A stretch of DNA of 64,000 nt from Pseudomonas turukhanskensis (GCF_027922365.1 NZ_BSFN01000005.1:62001-126000), one strand, 5' to 3'. Numbered from the stretch's first letter, positions 41,686 through 51,242 are shown. Program-made: numbers and translations. The notes: a model not told the origin generated them from the letters alone.

Positions 41686-44600
41686 CTTCTCGCCACCCTC
41701 CGCGCTCGCTGTTTTCCTCGCTGCTGCTGCTCGCCGCCTTGCACGTGAGCCCGGCGGCGGCGACCGGTTTGAACCTCAGCCAGGTGCCGCTGTTTTTAAC
41801 CGAAGGCGTGGCACCAAATATCATGGTGACCATCGATAATTCGCAGAGCATGCGCTGGGCATTTGCACCGGACACGCTCAGCCCGGTCAATAGCACGGAC
41901 GCCACAGCTATTCGTACCAGTCGCCGCGCCAAATCCGCGACCTTCAACCCGCTGTATTACAACCCGACCGTCACCTACACCCCGCCTTACGCAGTCAGCT
42001 ACAACGACGCAACGGTGACGTCCACGCCGCTGACGACCAGCTTCACCGCCGCGTACGTCAACGGTTTCAAAAGCACCCTAGGCAGCCACAACTTGGCCAC
42101 CGGCTACATGGTCGCCTGGGACTACGACACCAGCCGCGGCACGAGCACGGCCAGCAATTTTTCTTACAGCAGTTCCATCAAGTACGACACCACCGGCATC
42201 GTGTATTACTTGGCGGCCAACCCGACCTCGGATTTTGCAGCCACCACTGCCAAAACCACCAACACGGCGGGCACCGCGACTACCACCAGCAACGTGACCT
42301 ATAGCACCAACGTCACTAGTTGCCCGGCGTCGATTCCCAGCACCAGCTCCAAAAGCAGCACCACTACTACCACTGGCACCAACGTCAGCACCGGCGCGAG
42401 CGTGACCACCTCAAGTTACGTCAACACCGTCACCAGCTACAGCAGCATCACCTGCACTCAGACGAGCACAAGCGGCACCAAGAAATACACCGTAAAGGTC
42501 ACGACAACGGTCACTCCGACCACCACAACTACCGTGTCGGCGATGGCCGACAAAACCACCAGCGCCGTACCGGCTTACTACTACCTGTACAACAGTGCAC
42601 TCTCAGGCTGCACGGCCAGTATTGACGATGACAACTGCTACAAACTCGTCACTGTCAGCGCCTCCTCCGGCACCGGCGGTACCGACGAGCGTCAGAACTT
42701 CGCCAACTGGTACAGCTTCTACCGCAACCGCGAACTGGCCACCCAATCGGCCGCCAACCTGGCCTTTTCCGAGCTGAGTTCCGCTACCCGCTTGAGCTGG
42801 CAGGCATTGGGTACCAGCGACACCTGCATCACCAGCACCTCCTACCTCACCACCAGCAACTGCCGTGGTTTGACGAACAGCTCCACCTCGTACTACGACA
42901 ATCGCTTGCGCGACTTCTCGGGCAGCCACCGGGCGCAGTTTTTCGCCTGGCTCAGCGACATCTACTACAACCAGAGCACTCCACTGCTGGCCGCAATCGA
43001 CCGTGTAGGCACACTGCTGACATCAACCGGGGCGAACGGCCCCTACGCCAAAGTAGTGGGCAGTACCGAAAAGCCGATTTACTCCTGCCGCGCCAGCTAC
43101 AGCATCACGATGACGGACGGTATCTGGAACACCGTCGGCAGCCATGGTGACTACGACAACACGGAACGAGCGCTTCCCGACGATGGCACCTACAAACCCT
43201 TGGCGCCGTTTATGGACAGCACCAGCAATACCCTTGCGGACTTGACGTTCAAATACTGGATGACAGATGCGCAGAAAGACGTCGATAACAACGTTCCGAC
43301 CTACACCAAGGAAAGCGGCAGCGGCCAATACTGGAACCCGAAAAACGACCCTGCTACCTGGCAGCATATGGTCAGCTACTTCGTCGGTCTGGGGCTGACC
43401 AAAACGCTCACTGATCCCGCGTGGGGCGGCGACACCTATTCCGGCGACTACAGCGCATTGGTGGCGAAAACCAAGACCTGGCCTGCCGCCTCGCCCAACA
43501 GCTCGAATAACGTCTACGACCTGTGGCATGCCGCAATCAACTCGCGCGGCGAATTCTTCAGCGCCGATAGCCCGGACAGCCTGCTCAGCGCCTTGAAAAA
43601 TATCGTTACCCGCATCAACGAAACCAGCACCGCCAGCGCCAGCCAGGCGATCAGCTCGCCCCTGACAGACAGCGACTACAGCTCGGCCAATACCTATATC
43701 CCCAGCTTTTCCAGCGAAGACTGGAGCGGCACCCTGATCAAATATGAACGCACCACCAGCAGCGCCACCGAAGCCTGGAATGCGCAGACCCTGCTGGACA
43801 CCCAGTACCCCACCGGCAACACCGCGTATTCCAGCCGCCCGGTCTATATCGCCGGCGGTACCGCCAGCAGCGGTCTGCAGAGTTTCACCTGGGCCAACCT
43901 CAGCGGCGCGCAACAGACCACCCTGAACAAAGCGCTGGATAGCACCGTCGACAGCAACGGCAGCAAACGCGTGAGCTGGCTGCGCGGTGATCGCAGCAAT
44001 GAAAGCACCCTGCTGCGCAGCCGCAGCCACATTCTCGGTGACATCGTCGACTCGACGCCGGTACTGGTGACCACTCCCAGCAGCCCGGCGGCGAAGATGA
44101 ATGCCCTGGTCGGCGACAGTTCGTATACCGACTTCAAAGCCGAATGGGCCAGCCGAGGGACGCGGGTGTACGTCGGCGCCAACGACGGCATGCTGCATGC
44201 CTTCGATGATGCCGGCAAAGAGACCTTCGCCTTTATCCCCAGCAGCGTGATCAGCAACCTCTACAAGCTGATGGACCCCGACTACACCAGCAGCGCCCAC
44301 CAATACTATGTAGACGGCACACCGACGGTGGCCGACGTGTACTTCAGCAATGCCTGGCACACGGTATTGGTGGGCACCCTGCGCGGCGGCGGGCGCGCCT
44401 TGTTTGCCCTGGATATCACCGACCCGGCCAACATCAAACTGCTCTGGGAAAAGAGTTACAGCGACAGCGCCTATGCCGAACTGGGCTACACCTACGCCAA
44501 GCCGGTGATCGCGCGCCTGCACAGCGGCGACTGGGCGGTGATTGCCGCCAACGGCGTCAACAGCACCAACGACAAGGCCGTGCTGTACGTCATCAACGTC

Positions 44601-45575
44601 CAGGATGGCGCGCTGATCAAGGCACTGACCACCACGGACAGCGCAAGCGGCGCCAATGGCCTGTCCTCGCCCTACGTAGCGGATATTGATGGTGACCTGA
44701 TTGCCGACTACGTCTATGCCGGCGACCTGCATGGCAACCTCTGGCGCTTCGACTTGATCAGCATCGGTGGCAGCCTCACCGACTCAGCGATCAGCAGCAC
44801 CTTTCGCGTAGCGTTCGGTGGCTCGCCGCTGTACACCGCCGCTGCCACCAGCACGGCCGGCGCGAGCAACACCACGCAGCCGATCACCTCCAGCCCCTAC
44901 GTGATTGCCCATCCATCCGGCACTGGCCATCTGGTGATCTTCGGCACGGGCAAATACATGGAGGCCGCCGATGCCGCAGCCGACACCACCAAGGCCATGA
45001 GCGTGTACGGCATCTGGGACACCCAGACCGCCGGCGAATACACCACCAGCACGCCCACGCTTACCAGCAGCAAACTGCAGGCGCAGACCTTTGGTGCCAA
45101 CACCACCATTACCTACACCTCCACCAGCGGCAGCAACGTCACCACCACTGCCAACACCCTGAGCAGCAATGCCGTGAGCTGGTTCAACAACGACGGCAGC
45201 ATCAAAACCTACGGCTGGTACCTGAACCTGCCGCTGACCGGCGAAATGGTGGTGAACAAACCGCTGACGGTCAGCAGCAGCGTGCTGATCACCTCGCTGG
45301 CGCCCAACGACGACCCGTGCCAGAGCGGCGCTTCCACCTACCTGACCCTGATCGACCCTTACACCGGCGGCGCCTCCACCGAGACCACCCTGGAGCTGGG
45401 GCAAACCACCACCTACTCGCGTATCCAGCTCAACTCGCTGATTGGCGGCGCCAGCGTGCTCTCGCTCGACGGCCAGATCAGCCTGCACAACAGCGATAGC
45501 AGTGACGGCGGCGTGGGTGTCAGCGGCCAATCCAATGAACGTCAAAGCTGGCGCGAAGTGCGCCTGCAGGAATGA
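41682..45575 (+). CDS. pilY1: Type IV pilus tip adhesin / regulator PilY1
   Basis: 1297 residues, ATGA overlap with pilX. Signal peptide to about residue 27. A vWA-like MIDAS motif D52-N-S-Q-S56 is followed by a Thr/Ser-rich stretch (about 187-293) not usual in PilY1. The C-terminal beta propeller (VYVGANDGMLHAFD ... ALDITDPANIKLLW) carries a calcium loop D1001-I-D-G-D-L-I-A-D1009. In P. aeruginosa PilY1 works in adhesion, pilus extension control and surface sensing through c-di-GMP. Length is above the 1161 residues of the P. aeruginosa protein. Confidence 0.95.
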   Translation: MTSRHPPRSLFSSLLLLAALHVSPAAATGLNLSQVPLFLTEGVAPNIMVTIDNSQSMRWAFAPDTLSPVNSTDATAIRTSRRAKSATFNPLYYNPTVTYTPPYAVSYNDATVTSTPLTTSFTAAYVNGFKSTLGSHNLATGYMVAWDYDTSRGTSTASNFSYSSSIKYDTTGIVYYLAANPTSDFAATTAKTTNTAGTATTTSNVTYSTNVTSCPASIPSTSSKSSTTTTTGTNVSTGASVTTSSYVNTVTSYSSITCTQTSTSGTKKYTVKVTTTVTPTTTTTVSAMADKTTSAVPAYYYLYNSALSGCTASIDDDNCYKLVTVSASSGTGGTDERQNFANWYSFYRNRELATQSAANLAFSELSSATRLSWQALGTSDTCITSTSYLTTSNCRGLTNSSTSYYDNRLRDFSGSHRAQFFAWLSDIYYNQSTPLLAAIDRVGTLLTSTGANGPYAKVVGSTEKPIYSCRASYSITMTDGIWNTVGSHGDYDNTERALPDDGTYKPLAPFMDSTSNTLADLTFKYWMTDAQKDVDNNVPTYTKESGSGQYWNPKNDPATWQHMVSYFVGLGLTKTLTDPAWGGDTYSGDYSALVAKTKTWPAASPNSSNNVYDLWHAAINSRGEFFSADSPDSLLSALKNIVTRINETSTASASQAISSPLTDSDYSSANTYIPSFSSEDWSGTLIKYERTTSSATEAWNAQTLLDTQYPTGNTAYSSRPVYIAGGTASSGLQSFTWANLSGAQQTTLNKALDSTVDSNGSKRVSWLRGDRSNESTLLRSRSHILGDIVDSTPVLVTTPSSPAAKMNALVGDSSYTDFKAEWASRGTRVYVGANDGMLHAFDDAGKETFAFIPSSVISNLYKLMDPDYTSSAHQYYVDGTPTVADVYFSNAWHTVLVGTLRGGGRALFALDITDPANIKLLWEKSYSDSAYAELGYTYAKPVIARLHSGDWAVIAANGVNSTNDKAVLYVINVQDGALIKALTTTDSASGANGLSSPYVADIDGDLIADYVYAGDLHGNLWRFDLISIGGSLTDSAISSTFRVAFGGSPLYTAAATSTAGASNTTQPITSSPYVIAHPSGTGHLVIFGTGKYMEAADAAADTTKAMSVYGIWDTQTAGEYTTSTPTLTSSKLQAQTFGANTTITYTSTSGSNVTTTANTLSSNAVSWFNNDGSIKTYGWYLNLPLTGEMVVNKPLTVSSSVLITSLAPNDDPCQSGASTYLTLIDPYTGGASTETTLELGQTTTYSRIQLNSLIGGASVLSLDGQISLHNSDSSDGGVGVSGQSNERQSWREVRLQE

Positions 45576-45577
45576 AT

Positions 45578-46000
45578 ATGCAGCACAGGCAAACCGGCTT
45601 CACCCTGATAGAACTGATGATCAGCGTAGTGATTCTGTCGATCATCACCGCCATCGCCCTGCCCAGCTACACCCGCTATGTCACACGCACCCATCGCAGC
45701 GAGGCGCTAGCTTTGCTCAACGAGGCGGCGGCGCGCGAGGAGCGTTACTACGCGCAGAACAATGCCTACACCAGCACTCTGGCCAACCTCAACCTGCGCC
45801 GCAGCACGGGGCTTAGCGACAACGGCTTTTATCAGTTGAGCATCAGCACCAGCGACGACACCCAGGGCGGCTACCTGCTCAGCGCCACGCCGCTGGGCAA
45901 CCAGGCCAATGACAGCGAATGCGCGGTGATGACGCTGAATGCGCTGGGCGAGAAAACGGTGAGCGGGACGACTAGCGATAGCAGTGAGTGTTGGAAATAA
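45578..46000 (+). CDS. pilE: Type IV pilus minor pilin PilE
   Basis: 140 residues from ATG 45578, with AGGA six bases upstream; ATG 45572, which overlaps the pilY1 stop, is the alternative. Prepilin motif QTGFTLIELMISVVILSI with Gly and Glu5. The soluble part EAAAREERYYAQNNAYTSTLANL matches the PilE/ComP-type signature. It closes the cluster; pilY2 is missing between pilY1 and pilE. A palindromic element starts 13 bases after the stop. Confidence 0.92.
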   Translation: MQHRQTGFTLIELMISVVILSIITAIALPSYTRYVTRTHRSEALALLNEAAAREERYYAQNNAYTSTLANLNLRRSTGLSDNGFYQLSISTSDDTQGGYLLSATPLGNQANDSECAVMTLNALGEKTVSGTTSDSSECWK

Positions 46001-46012
46001 AGCAGCGTAGGC

Positions 46013-46102
46013 GTAGGGCGAATATCCGCAACACGGATATCCGCCGTCAGGCTTCACGAGGATCGTAACGGCGGATATCGCCTGCGGCGATATTCGCCCT
46101 AC
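46013..46102. repeat. GTAGGG palindromic element, copy 3
   Basis: 90-bp element with ends GTAGGGCGAATATCCGC and GCGATATTCGCCCTAC. It lies between the convergent pilE gene and 46174-47007. Confidence 0.85.
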
Positions 46103-46128
46103 GGTTGCATTGGTTCGCTTCGTCCAAT

Positions 46129-46157
46129 AAAAAAGACCCGCAATCGCGGGGCTTTTT
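46129..46157. terminator. Bidirectional terminator
   Basis: AAAAAAGAC-CCGC-AATC-GCGGGGCTTTTT with one mismatch in the stem, between pilE and the coiled-coil gene. The T-run serves pilE; the A-run gives a U-tract for the minus gene. Confidence 0.8.
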
Positions 46158-46173
46158 GCTGGGCATCTAACCC

Positions 46174-47007
46174 TTACTGCCGCGCATTCAACTGCTGCTG
46201 CAGATTCTGCACCTGGCTTTGCAGGGTGCTGATGTTGCGCGTCATCTGCGCACGGAAGGCATCGAACTCGCTGGTGTTGGTGGCCGCAGCAGCCGGGCGG
46301 TTTTCCTGTTCACTTTTGAGTACCAGCATGTCCTGTTCCAGACGGCTGATGGCGACGCTGGGGTTGCCCTGTTTTTTCAGCGCATCGATATCGGCGCCCA
46401 GGCTTTTCAACTGCGCATCGATCTTGCTGTTGTCGCCCTGCGCGGCCTTGAGCGCGGCCTGGTCGCTGGCTACTGTCTTGAGTTTGTTATCCAAGAGCCC
46501 GGTGGCGTCTTGCTGAGCTTTCAGGTCGGCGGCCAGCTGCTCATCGCGCTTGCCCTGATCGGCTTGCTTGCTGCTCAGGGTTTGCAGTTGTTTGGTCAGG
46601 TCCGCCACTTTTGCTTCCAGGCTTTTTACCTGCAAGCGCAGGGCTTCGCTGCCGCTGGTGACGTTGGACTCGGTGGCCACCACCTTGCCGGAAATATCCT
46701 GAATGCGCCCGGCGGCATCTTCGCTGATGCGCGCGAAGCTTTCCTGGGTGGCAACCAGTTGCTGACTCATCAGGTCGATCTGTTGATGGCTCCACCAGCC
46801 CAGCACCCCGAAGGCGATCATCAAGGCGGCGACCAGCGTCCATAGCGGCGCGGTGCTCGGGCCTTTTTTTACCGGTGCGGTGGCGTAGCCACGCTCGGCC
46901 GGGGCATGGTGGCCATGGTCGTGGTGGCTGGCGGGGAATTCGTGGTCGCGTGCGTCAGTGGTCAGGCTGGGAACGTTATCGAGTTCATCTAGGGCGTCGT
47001 TACGCAT
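46174..47007 (-). CDS. Membrane-anchored coiled-coil protein, function unknown
   Basis: 277 residues. A cytoplasmic N-terminus (His-rich ASHHDHGHHAPAERG near residues 26-40) is followed by one membrane helix (LWTLVAALMIAFGVLGWW, about 55-73) and a long periplasmic coiled coil with heptads of Leu/Val and many Lys/Gln (VKSLEAKVADLTKQLQTLSS). No catalytic motif is seen. It resembles conserved Pseudomonas proteins of unknown role. It is divergent from the sigma-54-driven small gene. Confidence 0.75.
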   Translation of the reverse strand: MRNDALDELDNVPSLTTDARDHEFPASHHDHGHHAPAERGYATAPVKKGPSTAPLWTLVAALMIAFGVLGWWSHQQIDLMSQQLVATQESFARISEDAAGRIQDISGKVVATESNVTSGSEALRLQVKSLEAKVADLTKQLQTLSSKQADQGKRDEQLAADLKAQQDATGLLDNKLKTVASDQAALKAAQGDNSKIDAQLKSLGADIDALKKQGNPSVAISRLEQDMLVLKSEQENRPAAAATNTSEFDAFRAQMTRNISTLQSQVQNLQQQLNARQ

Positions 47008-47071
47008 GGTTCAACCTATAGGGCACGCAGTGAAGGGGTCGCAAAATAAGGAGCAGCGGGGGCGCAGTATA

Positions 47072-47156
47072 CCGAGCGCAGCGGCGGCACCCAATCAGAC
47101 AGTGTGAAACCTGCTGCGCTCGGTTCTCACACTGTCTGCATTGGTGCATAACGCAC
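47072..47156. promoter_or_regulatory. Cluster of inverted repeats upstream of a sigma-54 promoter
   Basis: Three structures: CCGAGCGCAGC / GCTGCGCTCGG (47072-47123), the nearly perfect CAGACAGTGTGAAACC / GGTTCTCACACTGTCTG (47096-47138, one bulge), and TTGGTGC-ATAAC-GCACC (47141-47156). They lie about 100-185 bases before the expected start point, where enhancer-binding activators usually act. The third has NtrC-like half sites in the reversed order. Confidence 0.5.
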
Positions 47157-47230
47157 CGCAGTTGCGCGTGTAAAGCACCCGAGACAGCCATCGACCGCCC
47201 GCAGGCCGCCCAGTTCCTGCATTTGTGAAC

Positions 47231-47246
47231 TGGTACGCCAATTGCT
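47231..47246 (+). promoter_or_regulatory. Sigma-54 (RpoN) promoter
   Basis: TGGTACG-CCAA-TTGCT fits the TGGYACR-N4-TTGCW consensus at every position, with GG and GC ten bases apart. The expected start is near 47257, giving a leader of about 150 bases before the 90-residue gene. Confidence 0.75.
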
Positions 47247-47407
47247 TTAACCGTTACGGGGAGTAACAAGGCGTCTAGACCGGCCCTAGCCGGCGAACGC
47301 GATGGCCAAAGAGCCAGGTTATTCAGACCAGAAAACTGCGCCAGACCGGGCGCGATGGTTTTCGTACTCAAGCTTCGCTTCGACTTGAGTTCACGGGGAG
47401 AAATCGA

Positions 47408-47680
47408 ATGGAACTGACCAAGTCTGTACTCGATTGCATGCAAACCTTGCGTCGCCGTCTGCGCCAGGAGCAAGAGGTGGATATCCGCCTCAGCCAGCCC
47501 AATGCCGTGATGGACATGTTGATCGCCTGCGCGGCGTCAGACGTGGAAGACACCCGCCAGATGGGCTTGAAGCTCAGCGAGCTGACCCATATCCGTATGG
47601 CACCGCCGGTGGCGCCACAGCTCAGCGAAGCCGAGCTGATCGAAAAGTACACGCGTTATGCCGGCCCACTACGGGGTTAA
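47408..47680 (+). CDS. Small conserved protein under sigma-54 control, function unknown
   Basis: 90 residues, ATG 47408 with GGGGAG seven bases upstream. Mostly helical (MELTKSVLDCMQTLRRRLRQ), no signal peptide, one Cys in the first helix and another near the middle (LIACAASDVEDTRQMG). I do not recognise it. The long leader can fold (for example CCGGC / GCCGG at 47280-47294 and ACTCAAG / CTTGAGT at 47370-47394), so post-transcriptional control is possible. Its stop is three bases from the stop of the convergent SDR gene. Confidence 0.7.
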   Translation: MELTKSVLDCMQTLRRRLRQEQEVDIRLSQPNAVMDMLIACAASDVEDTRQMGLKLSELTHIRMAPPVAPQLSEAELIEKYTRYAGPLRG

Positions 47681-47683
47681 CAG

Positions 47684-48676
47684 CTAGCGGTTTGCAACCA
47701 CTTTCCACCACGTGCAGAACTCATCGAGCGCCGTCCAGACACTCACCTGCGGCGCATAGTCGAGTTCGCGCTGGGCGCGGCTGATATCCAGGGAGAAGTC
47801 CTTGGACATCACCGCCACACCGAGGCGAAACAGACTCGGCTCGGGGCGCCCCGGCAGCAATTTGCAGACCGTTTCGTTCAGCGTTGCGGCGGTGTACGCC
47901 AGGCCCACGGGCACGTGTTTGGTGACCGGCGGCAGGTCGAGTTGGCGCAGCACGTAATTGACCACGTCCCACAGCGGCACCGGCGCACCGTTGCTGATGT
48001 TGTACACCTTGCCCAAGGCCGTGCCGGCGGCGAGCAGGCTGCTGAACAGCGCCTCGTTGAGGTTATGCATGCTGGTGAAATCGACGCGATTTAGGCCGTT
48101 GCCGATGATAGCCAGCCGGCCTTTGCGCTGCATTTCTATCAGTCGTGGAAAGATGCTGGTGTCGCCCGCACCGGTGACAAAGCGCGGGCGCAAGGCAATC
48201 ACTTCCAGACCAAACTCCTGCGCGGCCAGCACTTCCTGCTCGGCGATAAACTTGGTTTCGCCGTAATGGTCGACAAACTTCTTCGGCACCTGTTCTTCAC
48301 GCAGGCCTATATGGGATTTGCCATCGAAATACACCGAGGGTGAGGACAGGTGCACCAGGCGCCGCACCTTCTGGCTCAGGCAGGCTTCGATCACGTTCTG
48401 GGTGAGTACCACATTGCCGTTGTAGAAATGCTCACGCTTGCCCCAGGTACCGACGGCACCGGCGCAATGCACCACCATTTCTACGTCATGGCAGAGGGTG
48501 CGCACCAGGCTGGGATCGCTGAGGTCGCCCTGGACGAATTCGGCGCCGCGCTTGATCAGGTGCTCTACCGCTTCCGGGCGGCGGCCATTGATGCGCACGG
48601 CCAAGCCCTGCTCCAGCGCAAACCGGGCAAAGCGCCCGCCAATAAACCCACTCGCCCCGGTTACCAGAATCTTCAT
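47684..48676 (-). CDS. Extended SDR, NAD(P)-dependent epimerase/3-beta-HSD-like oxidoreductase
   Basis: 330 residues. NAD(P) motif VTGASGFIGGRFA at the N-terminus, LVHLSSPSVYFDG (catalytic Ser) and HYGETKFIAEQEV (YxxxK). The C-terminal half resembles 3-beta-hydroxysteroid dehydrogenase/isomerases and OleD-type 2-alkyl-3-oxoalkanoate reductases; no other ole genes are in the window, so the substrate is unknown. It may be soluble or peripheral. Confidence 0.85.
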   Translation of the reverse strand: MKILVTGASGFIGGRFARFALEQGLAVRINGRRPEAVEHLIKRGAEFVQGDLSDPSLVRTLCHDVEMVVHCAGAVGTWGKREHFYNGNVVLTQNVIEACLSQKVRRLVHLSSPSVYFDGKSHIGLREEQVPKKFVDHYGETKFIAEQEVLAAQEFGLEVIALRPRFVTGAGDTSIFPRLIEMQRKGRLAIIGNGLNRVDFTSMHNLNEALFSSLLAAGTALGKVYNISNGAPVPLWDVVNYVLRQLDLPPVTKHVPVGLAYTAATLNETVCKLLPGRPEPSLFRLGVAVMSKDFSLDISRAQRELDYAPQVSVWTALDEFCTWWKVVANR

Positions 48677-48777
48677 CGTTCACCGCCATGGTTTTTGTAA
48701 TGGGCGTGACTGTAGCAAGGCCCGGCGCGCTTGTAGTGTGGCGTGGTGGGCCAAGGTTCTGACTTGCTGGGTGCACC

Positions 48778-48862
48778 GTAGGGCGAATATCCGTTTGCGG
48801 ATATCCGCCGTTCGATTGCCGCGTATCGGCGGATATCGCCTGAGGGGCTATATTCGCCCTAC
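48778..48862. repeat. GTAGGG palindromic element, copy 4
   Basis: 85-bp element, ends GTAGGGCGAATATCCG and ATATTCGCCCTAC. The argP stop codon (TAG on the minus strand, 48861-48859) lies in its terminal GTAGGG. Confidence 0.85.
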
Positions 48863-49749
48863 GGTTGCACCAACACCTCAGCCGTCGCCCGCTGCAAATG
48901 TCGGGTCAGCTCGCCGAGCAATTCCCCGCCATTGCGCCAATGGTGCCAATACAGCGGCACATCAATCGGCCGCTCCGGCTGCAGCTCCTGCAACGCTCCG
49001 CTGGCCAGCAGCTCGCGCACTTGCAACTCCGGCACCAGGCCCCAGCCCATGCCGGCTTCGGTCAGGCGAATAAAGCCCTCGGAGGACGGGCACAGGTGGT
49101 AGGCAAACGCGCCCTCCGCGCCCTGGCTCGCCAAGTAACGATGCTGCAGAAAGTCATCCGGACCGAAGACGATGGCCGGTGCCTGCGCCAGGCTTTGCGC
49201 GGTGACGCCGGCGCTAAAATGCCGGGCGATAAAATCGGGGCTAGCCAAGGCCCGATAGCGCATGGCGCCCAGGGCCAGGCTGCGTGCACCGGCTACCGGT
49301 TTATCGGTGGCACAGACACAGGCCGCTACGTCGCCACCGCGCATGCGCTTAAGGCCCACCTCCTGGTCTTCCACTACCAACTCCAGCAGCACCCGGTGTT
49401 CGGCACAAAAAGCGGTCACGGCCTGCGCCCACCAGGTGGCCAGGCTGTCGGCGTTCAGGGCGATGCGTAGCCGCTCCGGCGCGGTACCTTCGTCCAGGGC
49501 CGGCACCTGGCCGGAGAGGTCGCGCTCAAGCAGTCGTACCTGCTGCACATGGTTAAGCAGGCGGCGGCCGATTTCGGTGGGCTCGGGTTTGCTACCGCGC
49601 ACAAGCACCGGCTGCCCGACCCGCGCTTCCAGCAACTTGATGCGCTGCGACACCGCCGATTGCGACAGCCCCAATACCTGCGCCGCGCGCTCGAAGCCGG
49701 CCTGCTCGACCACTGCCGCCAGTGCCGAGAGCAACTTGTAGTCGAACAC
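48859..49749 (-). CDS. argP: LysR-type regulator ArgP (IciA)
   Basis: 296 residues from GTG 49749, with AGGAG nine bases before it; the reading frame extends upstream but those residues do not fit the family. The N-terminal winged helix-turn-helix reads DYKLLSALAAVVEQAGFERA, then AQVLGLSQSAVSQRIKLLEARVGQP, close to E. coli ArgP. It controls the divergent argO exporter gene in response to arginine and lysine. Its stop lies inside a palindromic element. Confidence 0.93.
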   Translation of the reverse strand: MFDYKLLSALAAVVEQAGFERAAQVLGLSQSAVSQRIKLLEARVGQPVLVRGSKPEPTEIGRRLLNHVQQVRLLERDLSGQVPALDEGTAPERLRIALNADSLATWWAQAVTAFCAEHRVLLELVVEDQEVGLKRMRGGDVAACVCATDKPVAGARSLALGAMRYRALASPDFIARHFSAGVTAQSLAQAPAIVFGPDDFLQHRYLASQGAEGAFAYHLCPSSEGFIRLTEAGMGWGLVPELQVRELLASGALQELQPERPIDVPLYWHHWRNGGELLGELTRHLQRATAEVLVQP

Positions 49750-49848
49750 TATCAATTCTCCTAATGTGAGACCAGCAGGATTCGTTTTCCTTATACAGGC
49801 TCGCCCCGCAGACTCGCCACACGAATCACCCCTCAGGACGTATTTCCC

Positions 49849-50451
49849 ATGTGGCAAAGCTATATCAACGGTCTTTTAGTGGCTGCCGGCTTGATCGTGG
49901 CGCTTGGTGCGCAGAACGCCTTTGTGCTGGCGCAGAGCCTACGCCGCGAGCACCACCTGCCGGTGGCGGCGCTGTGCGTGCTGTGTGACGCGGTGCTGGT
50001 GGTAGCCGGCGTGTTCGGCCTCGCTACCCTGCTGGCGCAAAGCCCGGTGCTGCTGGCCGTGGCCCGCTGGGGCGGTGCGGCGTTTCTGTTGTGGTACGGC
50101 GTGAAGGCGCTGCGCAGGGCCTGCAACCCCGAAGCCTTGAACGAAGCCGCCAATGCCGGCCCGCGCTCGCGCAAAGCGGTGTTGATGACGGCGATGGCAG
50201 TAACTTTGCTCAACCCTCACGTGTACCTCGACACCGTGCTGCTGATTGGCTCGCTCGGGGCGCAGCAGGCCGCGCCGGGGGCTTATGCAGCGGGCGCGGC
50301 CAGTGCGTCATTGTTGTGGTTCTTTACCCTCGCTCTGGGCGCCGCCTGGTTGGCACCGTGGCTGGCCCGACCGACTACCTGGCGGGTGCTGGATGTGCTG
50401 GTGGCGGCAATGATGTTCGTCGTTGCGGGGCAACTAATCGCCGGGGTGTAA
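49849..50451 (+). CDS. argO: Arginine exporter ArgO (LysE family)
   Basis: 200 residues, six hydrophobic helices. The family start INGLLVAAGLIVALGAQNAFVL is the LysE/ArgO signature, and AVTLLNPHVYLDTVLLIGSLG is the second. It exports arginine or lysine analogues. It is divergent from argP with a 99-base gap, where ArgP should bind. This matches the argP-argO-sodB-bifA neighbourhood of P. aeruginosa. Confidence 0.93.
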   Translation: MWQSYINGLLVAAGLIVALGAQNAFVLAQSLRREHHLPVAALCVLCDAVLVVAGVFGLATLLAQSPVLLAVARWGGAAFLLWYGVKALRRACNPEALNEAANAGPRSRKAVLMTAMAVTLLNPHVYLDTVLLIGSLGAQQAAPGAYAAGAASASLLWFFTLALGAAWLAPWLARPTTWRVLDVLVAAMMFVVAGQLIAGV

Positions 50452-50660
50452 GTCCACCATCAGTACGGGGCGCTTTAACACCTCGACGCAGAGCCCTGGC
50501 CCGGCCTTACCCACACAGTTGCTGCGTGGTTATGCCGCAGGGCCGGTGCTATCATCCGACCCCTGCGTCGCAAAGAGTACAAACTCCCCGTCGCATGTTT
50601 GGCCGCCCGTGATCGGCCTTGCGCCTATACCGCAACTGACCCTGATTAGGAGAATCACCC

Positions 50661-51242
50661 ATGGCTTTCGAATTGCCTCCGCTGCCGTATGCCCACGACG
50701 CGCTGCAGCCGCACATCTCCAAGGAAACCTTGGAATTCCACCACGACAAACACCACAACACCTACGTCGTAAACCTGAACAACCTGGTGCCTGGCACCGA
50801 GTTCGAAGGCAAAACCCTGGAAGAAATCGTCAAGACTTCCTCGGGCGGCATCTTCAACAACGCCGCTCAAGTGTGGAACCACACCTTCTACTGGAACTGC
50901 CTGGCACCTAACGCCGGCGGCCAACCGACTGGCGCTCTGGCCGATGCCATCAACGCTGCTTTCGGTTCGTTCGACAAATTCAAAGAAGAATTCAGCAAGA
51001 CTTCCATTGGCACCTTCGGCTCCGGCTGGGGCTGGCTGGTGAAGAAAGCTGACGGTTCCCTGGCCCTGGCCAGCACCATCGGCGCCGGCTGCCCGCTGAC
51101 CAGCGGCGACACCCCGCTGCTGACCTGCGACGTCTGGGAACACGCTTACTACATCGACTACCGCAACCTGCGTCCAAAGTATGTTGAGGCGTTCTGGAAC
51201 CTGGTTAACTGGGACTTCGTCGCGAAAAACTTCGCTGCCTAA
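50661..51242 (+). CDS. sodB: Superoxide dismutase, iron type
   Basis: 193 residues. It turns superoxide into oxygen and hydrogen peroxide in the cytoplasm. Metal ligands are in [14 protein letters not shown] (first His), [11 protein letters not shown] (second His) and [14 protein letters not shown] (Asp and His). The [16 protein letters not shown] sequence is iron-type. TAGGAG is well placed before the ATG. A strong terminator follows. Confidence 0.97.
   Translation: MAFELPPLPYAHDALQPHISKETLEFHHDKHHNTYVVNLNNLVPGTEFEGKTLEEIVKTSSGGIFNNAAQVWNHTFYWNCLAPNAGGQPTGALADAINAAFGSFDKFKEEFSKTSIGTFGSGWGWLVKKADGSLALASTIGAGCPLTSGDTPLLTCDVWEHAYYIDYRNLRPKYVEAFWNLVNWDFVAKNFAA

Noticed and set aside
47141..47156. 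NtrC binding site
   Set aside because: GGTGC-N5-GCACC is palindromic, but the half sites are in the opposite order to the usual GCACC-N5-GGTGC; kept only as an unnamed inverted repeat.
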